The translations under genes and the position numbers were made by a program. Below are positions 27,722-36,562 of a stretch of DNA of 64,000 nt, piece by piece; position 1 is the first letter of the stretch, and the number at the start of each line of letters is the position of its first letter. Source of the stretch: VXNJ01 sp965249595 (GTDB lineage: Bacteria; Chloroflexota; UBA11872; VXNJ01); assembly GCA_965249595.1 (NCBI GenBank), contig OZ252242.1, positions 248,001-312,000 on the forward strand, given 5' to 3'. The notes below the pieces were generated by a model that saw nothing but the letters and a program-made list of their open reading frames with translations, was not told the origin of the DNA and made no database searches.

Positions 27722-29651
27722 AGCGCTGGCCGCCGTAACCGGCGGTCAGGCTCCGGCCAAGGGCGAAAGCTTAGCGCCCGGCGAACTCGAATTGGCCACC
27801 CGCCTGATATTGGGTGATGACGAGGTGACCGTACTGCCCGGCGACGGCTGGGCCTACCTGGGCGATGAGTCGTTGATCACCTACCCGGAACACCTGGTGA
27901 GCACATGGTCCGACGACCGCTTGATCGGCGGCATGTGCCACCTGGTGGCCGAAGCACGTTTTACCGGCCGGCGGGGACAAGGTCAGATCGAGCGCTGGCT
28001 GCGCAGCCAGCGCCGCCACGGCTGGCCCTCAAATTCAATGCGGTTGCTGGTCGGCGCCGTCAATGACCTGCGCGTAAACCGCACCTATATCCAGCAACGC
28101 CCTGGCGCCGAGCCCTATTTCGCCCATCTCTACCAATTCGCTCCAAGCCTGGATCCCCGCAGCGATGTGGCAAAACCCGACGACGCCTCCGGATTCCTGC
28201 GGCCGCCGCATCATCTGTTCCTCGACGCCCTCACCGCTTCCTGGGTCAATGACCGTTGGCCCGGTATTTGCGAGACGCCTTTTACCCCCGAAATGGTCCA
28301 ACAGGCCCTCAATGCCGTGCGCCGCGACATTGAGCGGGCCGCCGAAGCTGACGATGTCGAATCGATGCTCAAGCGCCTCTCCGGGCGCGCGGCGCGCACC
28401 TACGCCGAACTGATCGGCGAGTGGCAGGCCCTCTCGCAACAGACCGACCGAGCCGCCGGCGACCAGGGCGGACACCCTACCGCGCCGGCCAATGAGCGGG
28501 ACGGTCAGGCCGCCCGCGCAAACGCTGAAACCGCCGATGGCGAGATTGGCGAGGAGGCCCTCAAACTGCGCGAGGGCGCCGGTGGATCGCAAGCGGTAAG
28601 ACGCTCCCAGGAGCGGCTTCAGCAACGGCGCATCACATTTGGCGGCCGGCGCGGGGCGCGGCGACGTCTCGATCAAAAGTTGAAAAACAGGGTCAATGAG
28701 CGGTGGTCGGCCGGATTGGTTGACGCCCTGCACCGCGGTGAGGCCGACGAACGCGTCGACTACGAGAACTTTGATTACCTGGCCGCCGTGCAGCGCCTCG
28801 CCGGGGGCATTGAGGCAACCATGAAGGGTGACGCCCGTCGGCCCGGGCTTGAGCAAATCATGGATCGGCGGCGGCTGGGCAGCAACGAGGCGCACCGGCG
28901 GCCGCGCAAACGGCGTTCCGGGGAAACCGGCGATATCGACCTTGAACACCCCGACCGGCTGCTAACTGACCCCTTGAGCGCCTTCCAAAAGGGTCTGCGG
29001 GTCCCGCGCACCGATCGCCAACGCGACTTTGCCAGCTCAATCCTGCTGGACATTTCGGGATCGATGGTCCAAAAGGGCTACCCGACCAAGAAATTTGACC
29101 GTTTGGCCGATTCGGCGATCATCTTCATCGAGATTCACGAACGATTGCGAATTCCGTTTGAAGTGATCGCCTTCTCCTCGCAGGTAACCCCGCTATGGAG
29201 TTTTTCCGACTGCCGCTGGCCCCGCACAATATCCGGTCGCACGGCGCCGTATGAGCCGCGCGACCACGCCGATATCTTCAAGCGTCTCTACGATCTCGAT
29301 CACAAGGACACCGATGACGCCGGCGCGCTGGGCACGGCGCTGGAGCGTTCGCGTTTGCAGAAGGGGCTCAAAAGCGTCTTTGTGGTCACCGACGGAATCT
29401 CGTCGGATCCATCGCTCCTGCGACGAGCGTTGCTAGATATGCACCGCCGCAATCAGTCGGCCCAACCCGACCAGCGCCACAAGGTTTTGGCATTCGGAGT
29501 TGGCGTGGTCAAGTCGGAATTTCAATTGGCCTATCAACCCAACCACCAGGGAAAACCGCTCGCATCCTGCGCCGGGGCGGTCGTTGACAACGTCGCCGCC
29601 CTGCCAAATATCATTCGCACAGCGGTCGACGAACGGATTCGTCACCTTTAA
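27708..29651 (+). CDS. VWA-domain protein, CobT-like partner of the AAA+ ATPase
   Basis: Protein of 647 residues. The C-terminal 200 residues are a von Willebrand A domain with the MIDAS motif LLDISGSMVQKG near residue 447 and FVVTDGISSDPS near 560. The N-terminal 230 residues form an alpha-helical region (YPEHLVSTWSDDRLIGGMCHLVAEA, LLVGAVNDLRVNRTYIQQ) of the sort seen in CobT/NorD-like proteins. The middle (about 250-430) is charged, Arg-rich and probably disordered. ATG 27708 overlaps the AAA+ gene by 14 bases; an upstream frame extension lies inside that gene. No CobN-type subunit is nearby. The pair resembles a split, reduced midasin or a MoxR-VWA system with unknown substrate. Confidence 0.8.
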   Translation: MVSPEALAAVTGGQAPAKGESLAPGELELATRLILGDDEVTVLPGDGWAYLGDESLITYPEHLVSTWSDDRLIGGMCHLVAEARFTGRRGQGQIERWLRSQRRHGWPSNSMRLLVGAVNDLRVNRTYIQQRPGAEPYFAHLYQFAPSLDPRSDVAKPDDASGFLRPPHHLFLDALTASWVNDRWPGICETPFTPEMVQQALNAVRRDIERAAEADDVESMLKRLSGRAARTYAELIGEWQALSQQTDRAAGDQGGHPTAPANERDGQAARANAETADGEIGEEALKLREGAGGSQAVRRSQERLQQRRITFGGRRGARRRLDQKLKNRVNERWSAGLVDALHRGEADERVDYENFDYLAAVQRLAGGIEATMKGDARRPGLEQIMDRRRLGSNEAHRRPRKRRSGETGDIDLEHPDRLLTDPLSAFQKGLRVPRTDRQRDFASSILLDISGSMVQKGYPTKKFDRLADSAIIFIEIHERLRIPFEVIAFSSQVTPLWSFSDCRWPRTISGRTAPYEPRDHADIFKRLYDLDHKDTDDAGALGTALERSRLQKGLKSVFVVTDGISSDPSLLRRALLDMHRRNQSAQPDQRHKVLAFGVGVVKSEFQLAYQPNHQGKPLASCAGAVVDNVAALPNIIRTAVDERIRHL

Positions 29652-29691
29652 TTTTTGGCGGCCAAGCGCGACTTCTATCGCCATGCTTACC

Positions 29692-29697
29692 TATAAT
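29692..29697 (+). promoter_or_regulatory. -10 box (TATAAT) upstream of rpsA
   Basis: An exact TATAAT lies 86 bases before the rpsA TTG start, in the 131-base gap after the VWA gene. The region 16-18 bases upstream lacks a good -35 match (GACTTC area), and there is no TG extension. It suggests a separate transcript for the S1 protein. Confidence 0.45.
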
Positions 29698-29782
29698 CCG
29701 GCTTTGCACGCCCATTGACTTTTTGGTCACCTGCCGGTCGCTGCAAACCACTCTCAACTTTCTCCCCTAGGACACACAACAC

Positions 29783-31021
29783 TTGGCGACGCCAACCGCC
29801 ATCCGGCGTCAGATACGCGCAATAGCGCCAGACATCGATTACGACGAACTTTCGGATATGGATGAACTGCTCAATCAGGGGCAGCACGAGGTAAGACTCC
29901 TCACCCGTGGAGAAATGGTGGCCGGAAGGGTCATGCGCATCTCCAGCGAAGAAGTGATGATTGACGTCGGACTCAAGTCCGAGGGCGTCGTCGTCGGCCG
30001 CGAGATGTTCGATCCGCATTACATGGAAGACCGACTCGAATTGGAGATCGGTGACGAAATCGACGTCTTTGTTCTCCAACCGGAGGGCGACGCCGCCGCG
30101 ATGCTCTCGATCCGTCGAGCCTTCCAGGAAAAACTCTGGCAGGAAACCGAACGGATTTACGACGAGGGCACCGTCGTCGAAACCCGCGTGACGGAATTTA
30201 ACAAGGGCGGGGTGCTAGTTGACGTGGGACCGCGGGGATTCGTACCGATGTCCCAGTTAACGAGCCTGGGCCCGTCAATCCCTCGCGAACAGCGCGAAGA
30301 GCTGATGGAAATGCTCTCCTCGCTGGTGGGTCGCACCATCCGCGTAAAGATCATCGAGATGGACAAGCGCCGCAATCGGTTGATCCTTTCCGAGCGGGCT
30401 GCTGAGCGTGAGGCCCGCGCAAAGCGGCGTGACGCCCTGCTCGACCATTTCGAGGTCGGTCAGGTCGTTAAAGGCCGAGTCTCCAACCTGGCGACCTTCG
30501 GCGCCTTTATCGACCTCGGTGGGGCCGATGGCCTGGCCCACATTTCGGAGCTGGCATGGCGGCGGGTAAATGACCCGGCGTCAGTACTAACTCCGGGCGA
30601 AGAAGTCGATGTCTACATCCTGGCCCTAGACCGGGTCGAGAAAAAAATCGCTCTTTCGGTGCGACGCACCAAATCCGATCCCTGGGCTGACATCGCAACC
30701 CGATTTTCAGTTAACCAGGTCGTTGACGGAACCGTCACCAACCTGGCGACCTTTGGCGTATTTGTACGCCTGGCCGACGGTATTGAAGGATTGGCCCACG
30801 TCGCCGATGTTGAAGACGGGGCGATGGTCGGCTTTCGCGAAGACGACGTCCGAAAATTCAAGATCCTCAACATCGAAACCCGCCGCCGGCGCATCCGCCT
30901 GCTGCCGGCCGAGGCCACGCCGGCGCGCGAAGTTGCTGCATTGGCTGCCGCTGAGGCATCCGAAGGCGGGACAATTGTTGGGACCGCTGAGTATTCAGAT
31001 TCACAGCCGAAAGGCAAGTGA
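29783..31021 (+). CDS. rpsA: Ribosomal protein S1 family, four S1 domains
   Basis: RNA-binding protein of 412 residues with four S1/OB repeats, near residues 40-108 (GEMVAGRVMRISSEEVMIDVG), 125-200 (VVETRVTEFNKGGVLVDVGPRG), 218-285 (GQVVKGRVSNLATFGAFIDLG) and 300-365 (VVDGTVTNLATFGVFVRLADG). This matches the shorter S1 of Gram-positive-like lineages rather than the six-domain E. coli form. Start is TTG with a weak AGGA site. The last 40 residues are Ala-rich and charged. It binds mRNA at initiation; other S1 proteins of similar size have different roles. Confidence 0.88.
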   Translation: MATPTAIRRQIRAIAPDIDYDELSDMDELLNQGQHEVRLLTRGEMVAGRVMRISSEEVMIDVGLKSEGVVVGREMFDPHYMEDRLELEIGDEIDVFVLQPEGDAAAMLSIRRAFQEKLWQETERIYDEGTVVETRVTEFNKGGVLVDVGPRGFVPMSQLTSLGPSIPREQREELMEMLSSLVGRTIRVKIIEMDKRRNRLILSERAAEREARAKRRDALLDHFEVGQVVKGRVSNLATFGAFIDLGGADGLAHISELAWRRVNDPASVLTPGEEVDVYILALDRVEKKIALSVRRTKSDPWADIATRFSVNQVVDGTVTNLATFGVFVRLADGIEGLAHVADVEDGAMVGFREDDVRKFKILNIETRRRRIRLLPAEATPAREVAALAAAEASEGGTIVGTAEYSDSQPKGK

Positions 31022-31127
31022 GGTACGTCTGACGACTAGTTGATCGGACAACTGGTCCCTAACAATGGCGCCGCGAGGTCGATCATTGGTAACAATGGAG
31101 TAGGCGATTCCAATTGGGGGGTAAAGC

Positions 31128-33596
31128 GTGAACGAGCGGCTCGACAAGTTCACCGAACGCGCCAAGAAGGTGCTCGTCTACGCGCAAGACGAGGCCACGC
31201 GCTTCAACCACACCTACATCGGCACCGAGCACCTGCTGCTGGGACTGCTGCGGGAGGGCGATGGGATCGCCGCCAAAGCCCTGGGCAACTTGGGCGTGGA
31301 ACTTAACAAGGTGCGCTCGGCGGTCGAATTCATCATCGGTCGCGGCGAAAAAGTGGTTGTTTCGGACATCAACCTGACACCACGGGCCAAACGCGTCATC
31401 GAGCTGGCGGTTGAAGAAGCCCGCCGGCTTGGGCACAACTACATCGGCACCGAGCACCTGTTGCTGGGACTGGTCCGCGAGGGCGAAGGCATTGCTGCCG
31501 GGGTGCTTGAATCACTCGGCGTAAATCTCGAAAAGGTCAGGGCCCAGGTCGTGCGGGTGGTCTCGCAAGGCGCTATGGAGCCCAAGCGGCGCGGACAGCC
31601 ATCGCGGCGCAAGACCTCACCGACTCCGGTCCTCGATTCGCTCGGCATCGACCTTACGGCCGCCGCCCGGCGCGGGGAGTTGGACCCGGTAATTGGACGA
31701 TCTAACGAAATGGATCGGGTCATTCACATCCTGCTGCGCCGAACCAAGAACAACCCCGCTTTGGTTGGCGATCCTGGCGTTGGCAAGACCGCCATCGTCG
31801 AGGGCTTGGCGCAAAAGATCGTCGCTGGCGATATTCCCGAGAGCCTGCGCGACCGCCGCCTTCTCACCCTCGACATCGGTTTGCTGGTGGCTGGCACCAA
31901 GTACCGCGGGGAGTTTGAAGAGCGTCTCAAGAAGGTTGTGGAAGAGATCCGCAGTTCGAAGGATTGCGTGCTCTTCATTGACGAACTGCACACCCTGGTC
32001 GGAGCCGGCGCTGCCGAGGGTGCGGTGGATGCCGCCAATATCCTAAAGCCGGCCCTTTCCCGCGGCGAACTGCAATGCATCGGGGCCACGACCTCTGATG
32101 AGTACCGCAAATATGTCGAGCGCGATGCCGCCTTGGAGCGTCGGTTCCAGCAGGTGCGGGTGCGCGAGGCGACGATCGAGGAGACAACTGAAATCCTCTA
32201 CGGCGTGCGCTCGCGCTACGAGGATCATCACGGCGTCAAGATTACCGACGACGCTGTGGTTTCGGCCTGTGAACTGGCCGGTCGCTACGTGACCGACCGT
32301 TTCCTGCCGGACAAGGCCATCGATGTGATCGACGAAGCCTCGGCGCGCGTGAATATCCGTGCCGGATCAGCCTCAATGGCCCTGCGCGAGCTGAACAAGA
32401 ACATCCAAGACCTCGTCCGCCGCAAGGACGCGGCAATCTCCCGTTCACGCTTTGAGGAGGCCGACGACCTGCGCGAACAGGAACGCGCGCTGCGCGCGCA
32501 AGCCGAAGCGATGGAATCGGACTGGCTTGAGCAACGGGCCCGCGAGTTGCCCAAGGTCGAGGAAGAAGACGTCGCCCAAGTGGTCTCGGTTTGGACCGGG
32601 ATACCGGTGCATCGCATCGCGGCCGAAGAATCCAAGCGCCTCCTGCACATGGAGGAGGAGCTGCACCGCACGGTGATTTCGCAAGATGAGGCGATTGGCA
32701 CCTTGGCCAAGGCCGTCCGGCGGGCCCGCGCCGGTCTAAAGGACCCCAAACGGCCGATTGGCAGCTTCATATTCATGGGCCCCACCGGGGTCGGCAAAAC
32801 CCTGTTGGCGCGCGCCTTGGCGGAATTCCTATTCGGCAGCCAGGACGCCTTGATTCGGATAGATATGTCCGAGTACATGGAACGACATTCGGTCTCCCGC
32901 TTGGTCGGCGCCCCACCCGGATATATCGGGTATGACGACGCGGGCCAGTTGACCGAAGCCGCCCGGCGGCGGCCGTACTCGGTCATCCTCCTCGACGAAA
33001 TTGAAAAAGCTCATCCCGACGTCTTTAATGTCCTCCTCCAGCTGATGGAGGACGGTCGATTGACCGATTCAAAAGGGCGCACCGTCGATTTCCGCAACAC
33101 CGTGATGATCATGACGTCGAATATCGGCGCCAAGCAGATCAAGCGCAGTGGTGGGGTCGGGTTTTCCGGGGCCAGCAAAGTGGGCGAAAGTGACGAAGAC
33201 TTCTACCGCGAGATGAAGTCCAAGGTCACCAGCGAACTGAAAAAAGCCTTCCGGCCCGAATTTCTCAACCGCATCGATGCATCGGTGGTGTTCCGTTCGC
33301 TCAGCCGTGCCGACTTAGACCACATAGTCGACCTGGAATTAGACAACCTGCGCGCGCGCCTTAGCGAGCACGATGTGGTCATGGAGCTGTCCGATGCGGC
33401 CCTGGGCCTGCTGGCCGAACAGGGATACGACCCGGATTTCGGCGCCCGGCCACTGCGCCGAATCATCCAGAGGCTATTGGAAGACCCCTTGGCCGAAACG
33501 CTGCTCTCTGGAGAGCTGGTCAACGGCGCCAAGGTGCAAGTCGATCGCGACGGTGACCAATTGGTGACCGAGGTCCTGCAGCCAGTCGAGGTCTAA
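31128..33596 (+). CDS. clpC: ATP-dependent Clp protease ATPase subunit ClpC
   Basis: AAA+ unfoldase of 822 residues that works with ClpP. It has two N-terminal Clp repeats (ERAKKVLVYAQDEA and AKRVIELAVEEAR, each with GTEHLLLGL), a first ATPase domain with GDPGVGKTAIVEG and VLFIDELHTLVGAG, a middle region with the UVR-like FEEADDLREQERAL that marks ClpC, and a second domain with GPTGVGKTLLARAL, VILLDEIEKAHPDV and the D2-type end. GTG start with a GGGGGG ribosome site. No ctsR or mcsAB precede it and no radA or disA follow, unlike Bacillus. Eleven bases on begins an open frame leading into ispD. Confidence 0.95.
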   Translation: MNERLDKFTERAKKVLVYAQDEATRFNHTYIGTEHLLLGLLREGDGIAAKALGNLGVELNKVRSAVEFIIGRGEKVVVSDINLTPRAKRVIELAVEEARRLGHNYIGTEHLLLGLVREGEGIAAGVLESLGVNLEKVRAQVVRVVSQGAMEPKRRGQPSRRKTSPTPVLDSLGIDLTAAARRGELDPVIGRSNEMDRVIHILLRRTKNNPALVGDPGVGKTAIVEGLAQKIVAGDIPESLRDRRLLTLDIGLLVAGTKYRGEFEERLKKVVEEIRSSKDCVLFIDELHTLVGAGAAEGAVDAANILKPALSRGELQCIGATTSDEYRKYVERDAALERRFQQVRVREATIEETTEILYGVRSRYEDHHGVKITDDAVVSACELAGRYVTDRFLPDKAIDVIDEASARVNIRAGSASMALRELNKNIQDLVRRKDAAISRSRFEEADDLREQERALRAQAEAMESDWLEQRARELPKVEEEDVAQVVSVWTGIPVHRIAAEESKRLLHMEEELHRTVISQDEAIGTLAKAVRRARAGLKDPKRPIGSFIFMGPTGVGKTLLARALAEFLFGSQDALIRIDMSEYMERHSVSRLVGAPPGYIGYDDAGQLTEAARRRPYSVILLDEIEKAHPDVFNVLLQLMEDGRLTDSKGRTVDFRNTVMIMTSNIGAKQIKRSGGVGFSGASKVGESDEDFYREMKSKVTSELKKAFRPEFLNRIDASVVFRSLSRADLDHIVDLELDNLRARLSEHDVVMELSDAALGLLAEQGYDPDFGARPLRRIIQRLLEDPLAETLLSGELVNGAKVQVDRDGDQLVTEVLQPVEV

Positions 33597-33642
33597 TCTC
33601 TTCAGATTGGCGAACTGCCGAGCGATTCGCCAATCCGCTCAA

Positions 33643-34374
33643 GTGACTAAGCCCGACAACCCCCGCCGCAGTTGCCTGGTGGTACTGCTAGCCGCCGGTG
33701 GGGCAGAGCGATTCGGGTCAGACAAACTTGCCGCCCCGTTGGGGGACTACCCCGTAGCCGCCTGGTCGCTGCGCGCCTTTGCCGCCAGTCCTCTGGTTGA
33801 CGCAATCCAGCCGGTCGGCTCCGAGGCCAACCTCGGCTGGCTGGCCGGCCTGGCCAAGCGACACGGAGCGGGTAAAGCACTAGCTCCGTGCCTGGGTGGC
33901 AGCGCGCGATCGCTCTCGACGCTGCGGGGGCTCGAGGCCGCATCTGGCAACTGGCACTGGGTGATGGTCCACGATGCGGCACGGCCATTCGTGGACGCCG
34001 CTTTGATCAGCGACGGGTTGGATGCCGCCGCCGCCCATGGTTCGGCCATCGCCGCCCAACCATCGTCAGATACCGTCCAAATCGTAGACGAGAACGGCAT
34101 CGTCTGCGACACGCCAGATCGAAGACGCAGTTGGTTGGCGCAGACGCCGCAGATCGCCACCTATCACTCGTTGCTAGAGGCTCACCGCGCTTGCGCTGGC
34201 CGGCTGGCCAGCTTCACCGACGAGGCTTCGGTTCTGCGGGCCGGCGGCCAAATGGTGGCTGTCTACGAGGGCAATGGCGAGAATCTAAAGATCACAACCC
34301 CACCCGACTTGGCATTGGCGCGGGCAATGATCCAAGGGCACAAGCGATTTCCACGCGGCGGAGGATCGACATGA
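33643..34374 (+). CDS. ispD: 2-C-methyl-D-erythritol 4-phosphate cytidylyltransferase
   Basis: Third step of the MEP isoprenoid route: adds CMP to methylerythritol phosphate. 243 residues from GTG 33643. The nucleotide-binding loop reads LLAAGGAERFGSDKLAAPLG, a diverged form of AAGxGxRMG..PK; VMVHDAARPFVD, TDEASVLRAGG and GNGENLKITTPPDLALA match the family. TTG 33607 in the same frame is an alternative start; neither has a clear ribosome site. The stop overlaps ispF by four bases (ATGA), so the two are coupled. Confidence 0.9.
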   Translation: MTKPDNPRRSCLVVLLAAGGAERFGSDKLAAPLGDYPVAAWSLRAFAASPLVDAIQPVGSEANLGWLAGLAKRHGAGKALAPCLGGSARSLSTLRGLEAASGNWHWVMVHDAARPFVDAALISDGLDAAAAHGSAIAAQPSSDTVQIVDENGIVCDTPDRRRSWLAQTPQIATYHSLLEAHRACAGRLASFTDEASVLRAGGQMVAVYEGNGENLKITTPPDLALARAMIQGHKRFPRGGGST

Positions 34375-34859
34375 CGCAGAAGCGAATCGGCCACGGCTAC
34401 GATATCCACCGATTAGAAGATGGTGGACCGCTGCGGATTTGCGGAATTGATGTAGCCGCCCCGGTATCCGCGGTCGGGCATTCCGACGCCGACGTTGGCC
34501 TGCACGCCCTAATCGATGCCTTGCTGGGAGCGGCCACCCTGGGCGACATCGGTCGAATGTTTCCAGATACCGACCCGGCCGGCGCCGGCGCCGATTCGTC
34601 CGACATGCTCTGGGAGGTCCACAACCGAGTGCGCGCGAAGGGCTGGCGCATTGAAAACCTCGATATGAACATCCACCTCGAATCCCCCAAACTCGCGCCG
34701 CAGCTGGTGTTGATGGCCGCCCGGATCGGCGGAATCACCAGCGTATCGCCACACTCACTCAGCATCAAGGCCAAGACCGCCGAAGGTCTGGGCCCGATTG
34801 GCGAGGGATTGGCCGTCGCTGCCGATTGCACGGTCCTGCTCTCTAAGCGCGGACGCTAG
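34371..34859 (+). CDS. ispF: 2-C-methyl-D-erythritol 2,4-cyclodiphosphate synthase
   Basis: Fifth step of the MEP pathway; it forms the cyclic diphosphate. The 162-residue protein carries the metal ligands in RIGHGYDIHRL and GHSDADVGLHALIDALLGAA, the DIGRMFPDTDP loop and the C-terminal KAKTAEGLGPIGEG. ATG 34371 lies within the ispD stop. The intermediate kinase gene ispE is not in the window. Confidence 0.95.
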   Translation: MTQKRIGHGYDIHRLEDGGPLRICGIDVAAPVSAVGHSDADVGLHALIDALLGAATLGDIGRMFPDTDPAGAGADSSDMLWEVHNRVRAKGWRIENLDMNIHLESPKLAPQLVLMAARIGGITSVSPHSLSIKAKTAEGLGPIGEGLAVAADCTVLLSKRGR

Positions 34860-35166
34860 ATCGGTCAAACTGCGGCCAGGCCGCGTGCGGCTGACTTAGC
34901 CGAGTCGGGTTTGAATTGACCGGTCGGTCGATATCTGCCCGCTCTTTAATGTCGCGCCCATTCGCACGAATGCTCAGGCAACCGTGTCCGGCCATACTGG
35001 CTGGTCTGGCAAGGGTCCGAACTATTGGCTGGAAAACCCCATTGCCGGCCGCGTTGGACGGCCCGTCGACATTAGCTTGGCAAAAATAGAATTGCTTCGG
35101 GTTCGCTCGCAATTTTGCGGGCAGCTGCGATTGACGCCAACTCCGTTCCGCATCTAGAGCGATTTC
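34860..35166. other. 307-base gap between ispF and cysS
   Basis: No plausible gene is seen on either strand. There is one possible hairpin at 35089-35115 (GAATTGC/GCAATTT around a 13-base loop) about 50 bases before the cysS coding region, and some G/C-rich inverted stretches near 34871-34890. I looked for a T-box (AGGGTGGNACCGCG) because cysS follows and did not find one. Confidence 0.5.
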
Positions 35167-35211
35167 CTGGGATTAAAACTGCGCGATACGGCATCGCGCG
35201 ATCTCGTTGCC

Positions 35212-36561
35212 GTGGGGGCCAATGGCGAGACCATCTCGCTCTACGCCTGTGGCATGACCCCCAAAGACAAGCCTCACATCGGCCACGCGCGGGTATTCGT
35301 GATGGTCGATCTATTGCGGCGCTATCTCGAATACCGCGGGCACCCGGTGCGCCACGTCCAGAACTTTACCGATGTTGATGACAAGATCATCGAGCGCGCC
35401 AGCGCCCAAGGCCGCGATCCCCTCGAATTGGCGCGCGAGAACTCTGAGGCCTATTTCTCGGTTATGGACCGGCTGGCGGTCCAACGCGCCGATCATTACC
35501 CGCGGGTGACCGACAACATGGCCGAAATAATCGATTCGATCACCGAATTGATCGATCGCGGCCATGCCTATTCGACATCCACCGGGGTTTACTTCGAGGT
35601 GGGCACCTGGCCGGCCTACGGCTATCTCTCCGGGCGCCAGGGCCAGGATCAACTGGCCGGCGCCAGAGTTGCGGTGGATGACGAAAAGCGTGATCCGCGC
35701 GACTTTGCCCTATGGAAGCGCCACAAACCCGGCGAGATCTTCTGGGAGAGCCCATGGGGACCCGGCCGGCCGGGCTGGCACATCGAGTGCTCGGCGATGA
35801 TCGGTGCCCATCTGGGCAAGAGCATTGATATTCATGCCGGCGGATCCGACCTGATCTTCCCGCATCACGAAAACGAATGCGCCCAGGCCGAGGCCGGGTT
35901 TGGCGTCGATCGCTTCGCCCGCTGCTGGTTCCACGTTGGGATCCTGCGCATCGGCGGCGAGAAGATGGGGCATTCGCTGGGCAATTTCAAGACCTTGGAA
36001 AACCTGCTTGACGCCTACGAACCCGCCGTATTGCGTCTCTACCTGGTATCCACCCATTACCGTTCGCCGGTAGATTTTGGACCCGACTCGCTGGCCGCTG
36101 CAGCATCGGCATTGGCACGGCTGCGCGGGCCGCTGCGAGGACAAGGCGGTGGCGTTGGCGTCAACAGCGAAGAATCCAAGAAATTTCTTGATGAGGCCCA
36201 GCGGGCCCGCAGGCGCTTCATCGCGGCGATGGATGACGACCTAAATTCGACCGCCGCGCTGGCCGCGGTATTTGACCTGGCCCGCGAAATCAATCGCCGC
36301 GGGGAAACGAGAAACCACCGGGACCTACAGGAGGTTCTCGCCTGCTACCGCGAACTGATCGGGGTTCTTGGAATCGATCTCGATCCCGGCGAGCAAGGCG
36401 ACGGCGACGCGGCCGAATTGCTCGATTTGCTTGTTACCTTGCGCGGTGATCTGCGGGCGGCGCGAAGCTTTGATCTGGCTGACCAAATTCGCGATCGGCT
36501 GGCCGAACTCGGCTATGCGATCGAGGATTCGGCCGCCGGGACCACCTGGCGCCGGACATGA
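35212..36561 (+). CDS. cysS: Cysteinyl-tRNA synthetase (start probably further upstream)
   Basis: Charges tRNA-Cys. The class-I HIGH motif is HIGHAR; zinc ligands are Cys in LYACGMT, Cys in HIECSAM and His in PHHENECAQAE; FTDVDDKIIERA is typical. The KMSKS loop reads GEKMGHSLGNF, with two changes. GTG 35212 is the first standard start, giving 449 residues, but the frame continues upstream to a stop at 35155 and encodes LKLRDTASRDLVAV, which matches the normal family N-terminus. Translation therefore likely begins at CTG 35167 or CTG 35179. It stands behind a 300-base gap and is followed by folB. Confidence 0.93.
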   Translation: MGANGETISLYACGMTPKDKPHIGHARVFVMVDLLRRYLEYRGHPVRHVQNFTDVDDKIIERASAQGRDPLELARENSEAYFSVMDRLAVQRADHYPRVTDNMAEIIDSITELIDRGHAYSTSTGVYFEVGTWPAYGYLSGRQGQDQLAGARVAVDDEKRDPRDFALWKRHKPGEIFWESPWGPGRPGWHIECSAMIGAHLGKSIDIHAGGSDLIFPHHENECAQAEAGFGVDRFARCWFHVGILRIGGEKMGHSLGNFKTLENLLDAYEPAVLRLYLVSTHYRSPVDFGPDSLAAAASALARLRGPLRGQGGGVGVNSEESKKFLDEAQRARRRFIAAMDDDLNSTAALAAVFDLAREINRRGETRNHRDLQEVLACYRELIGVLGIDLDPGEQGDGDAAELLDLLVTLRGDLRAARSFDLADQIRDRLAELGYAIEDSAAGTTWRRT

Positions 36562-36562
36562 G

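Noticed and set aside
28035..28949. Long open frame (304 codons) on the minus strand opposite the VWA gene
   Set aside because: It mirrors the third positions of a GC-rich gene, has no recognisable domain, and the plus strand has a clear VWA protein.
34860..35166. T-box or other riboswitch before cysS
   Set aside because: The conserved T-box antiterminator sequence is absent and the one hairpin found is weak.
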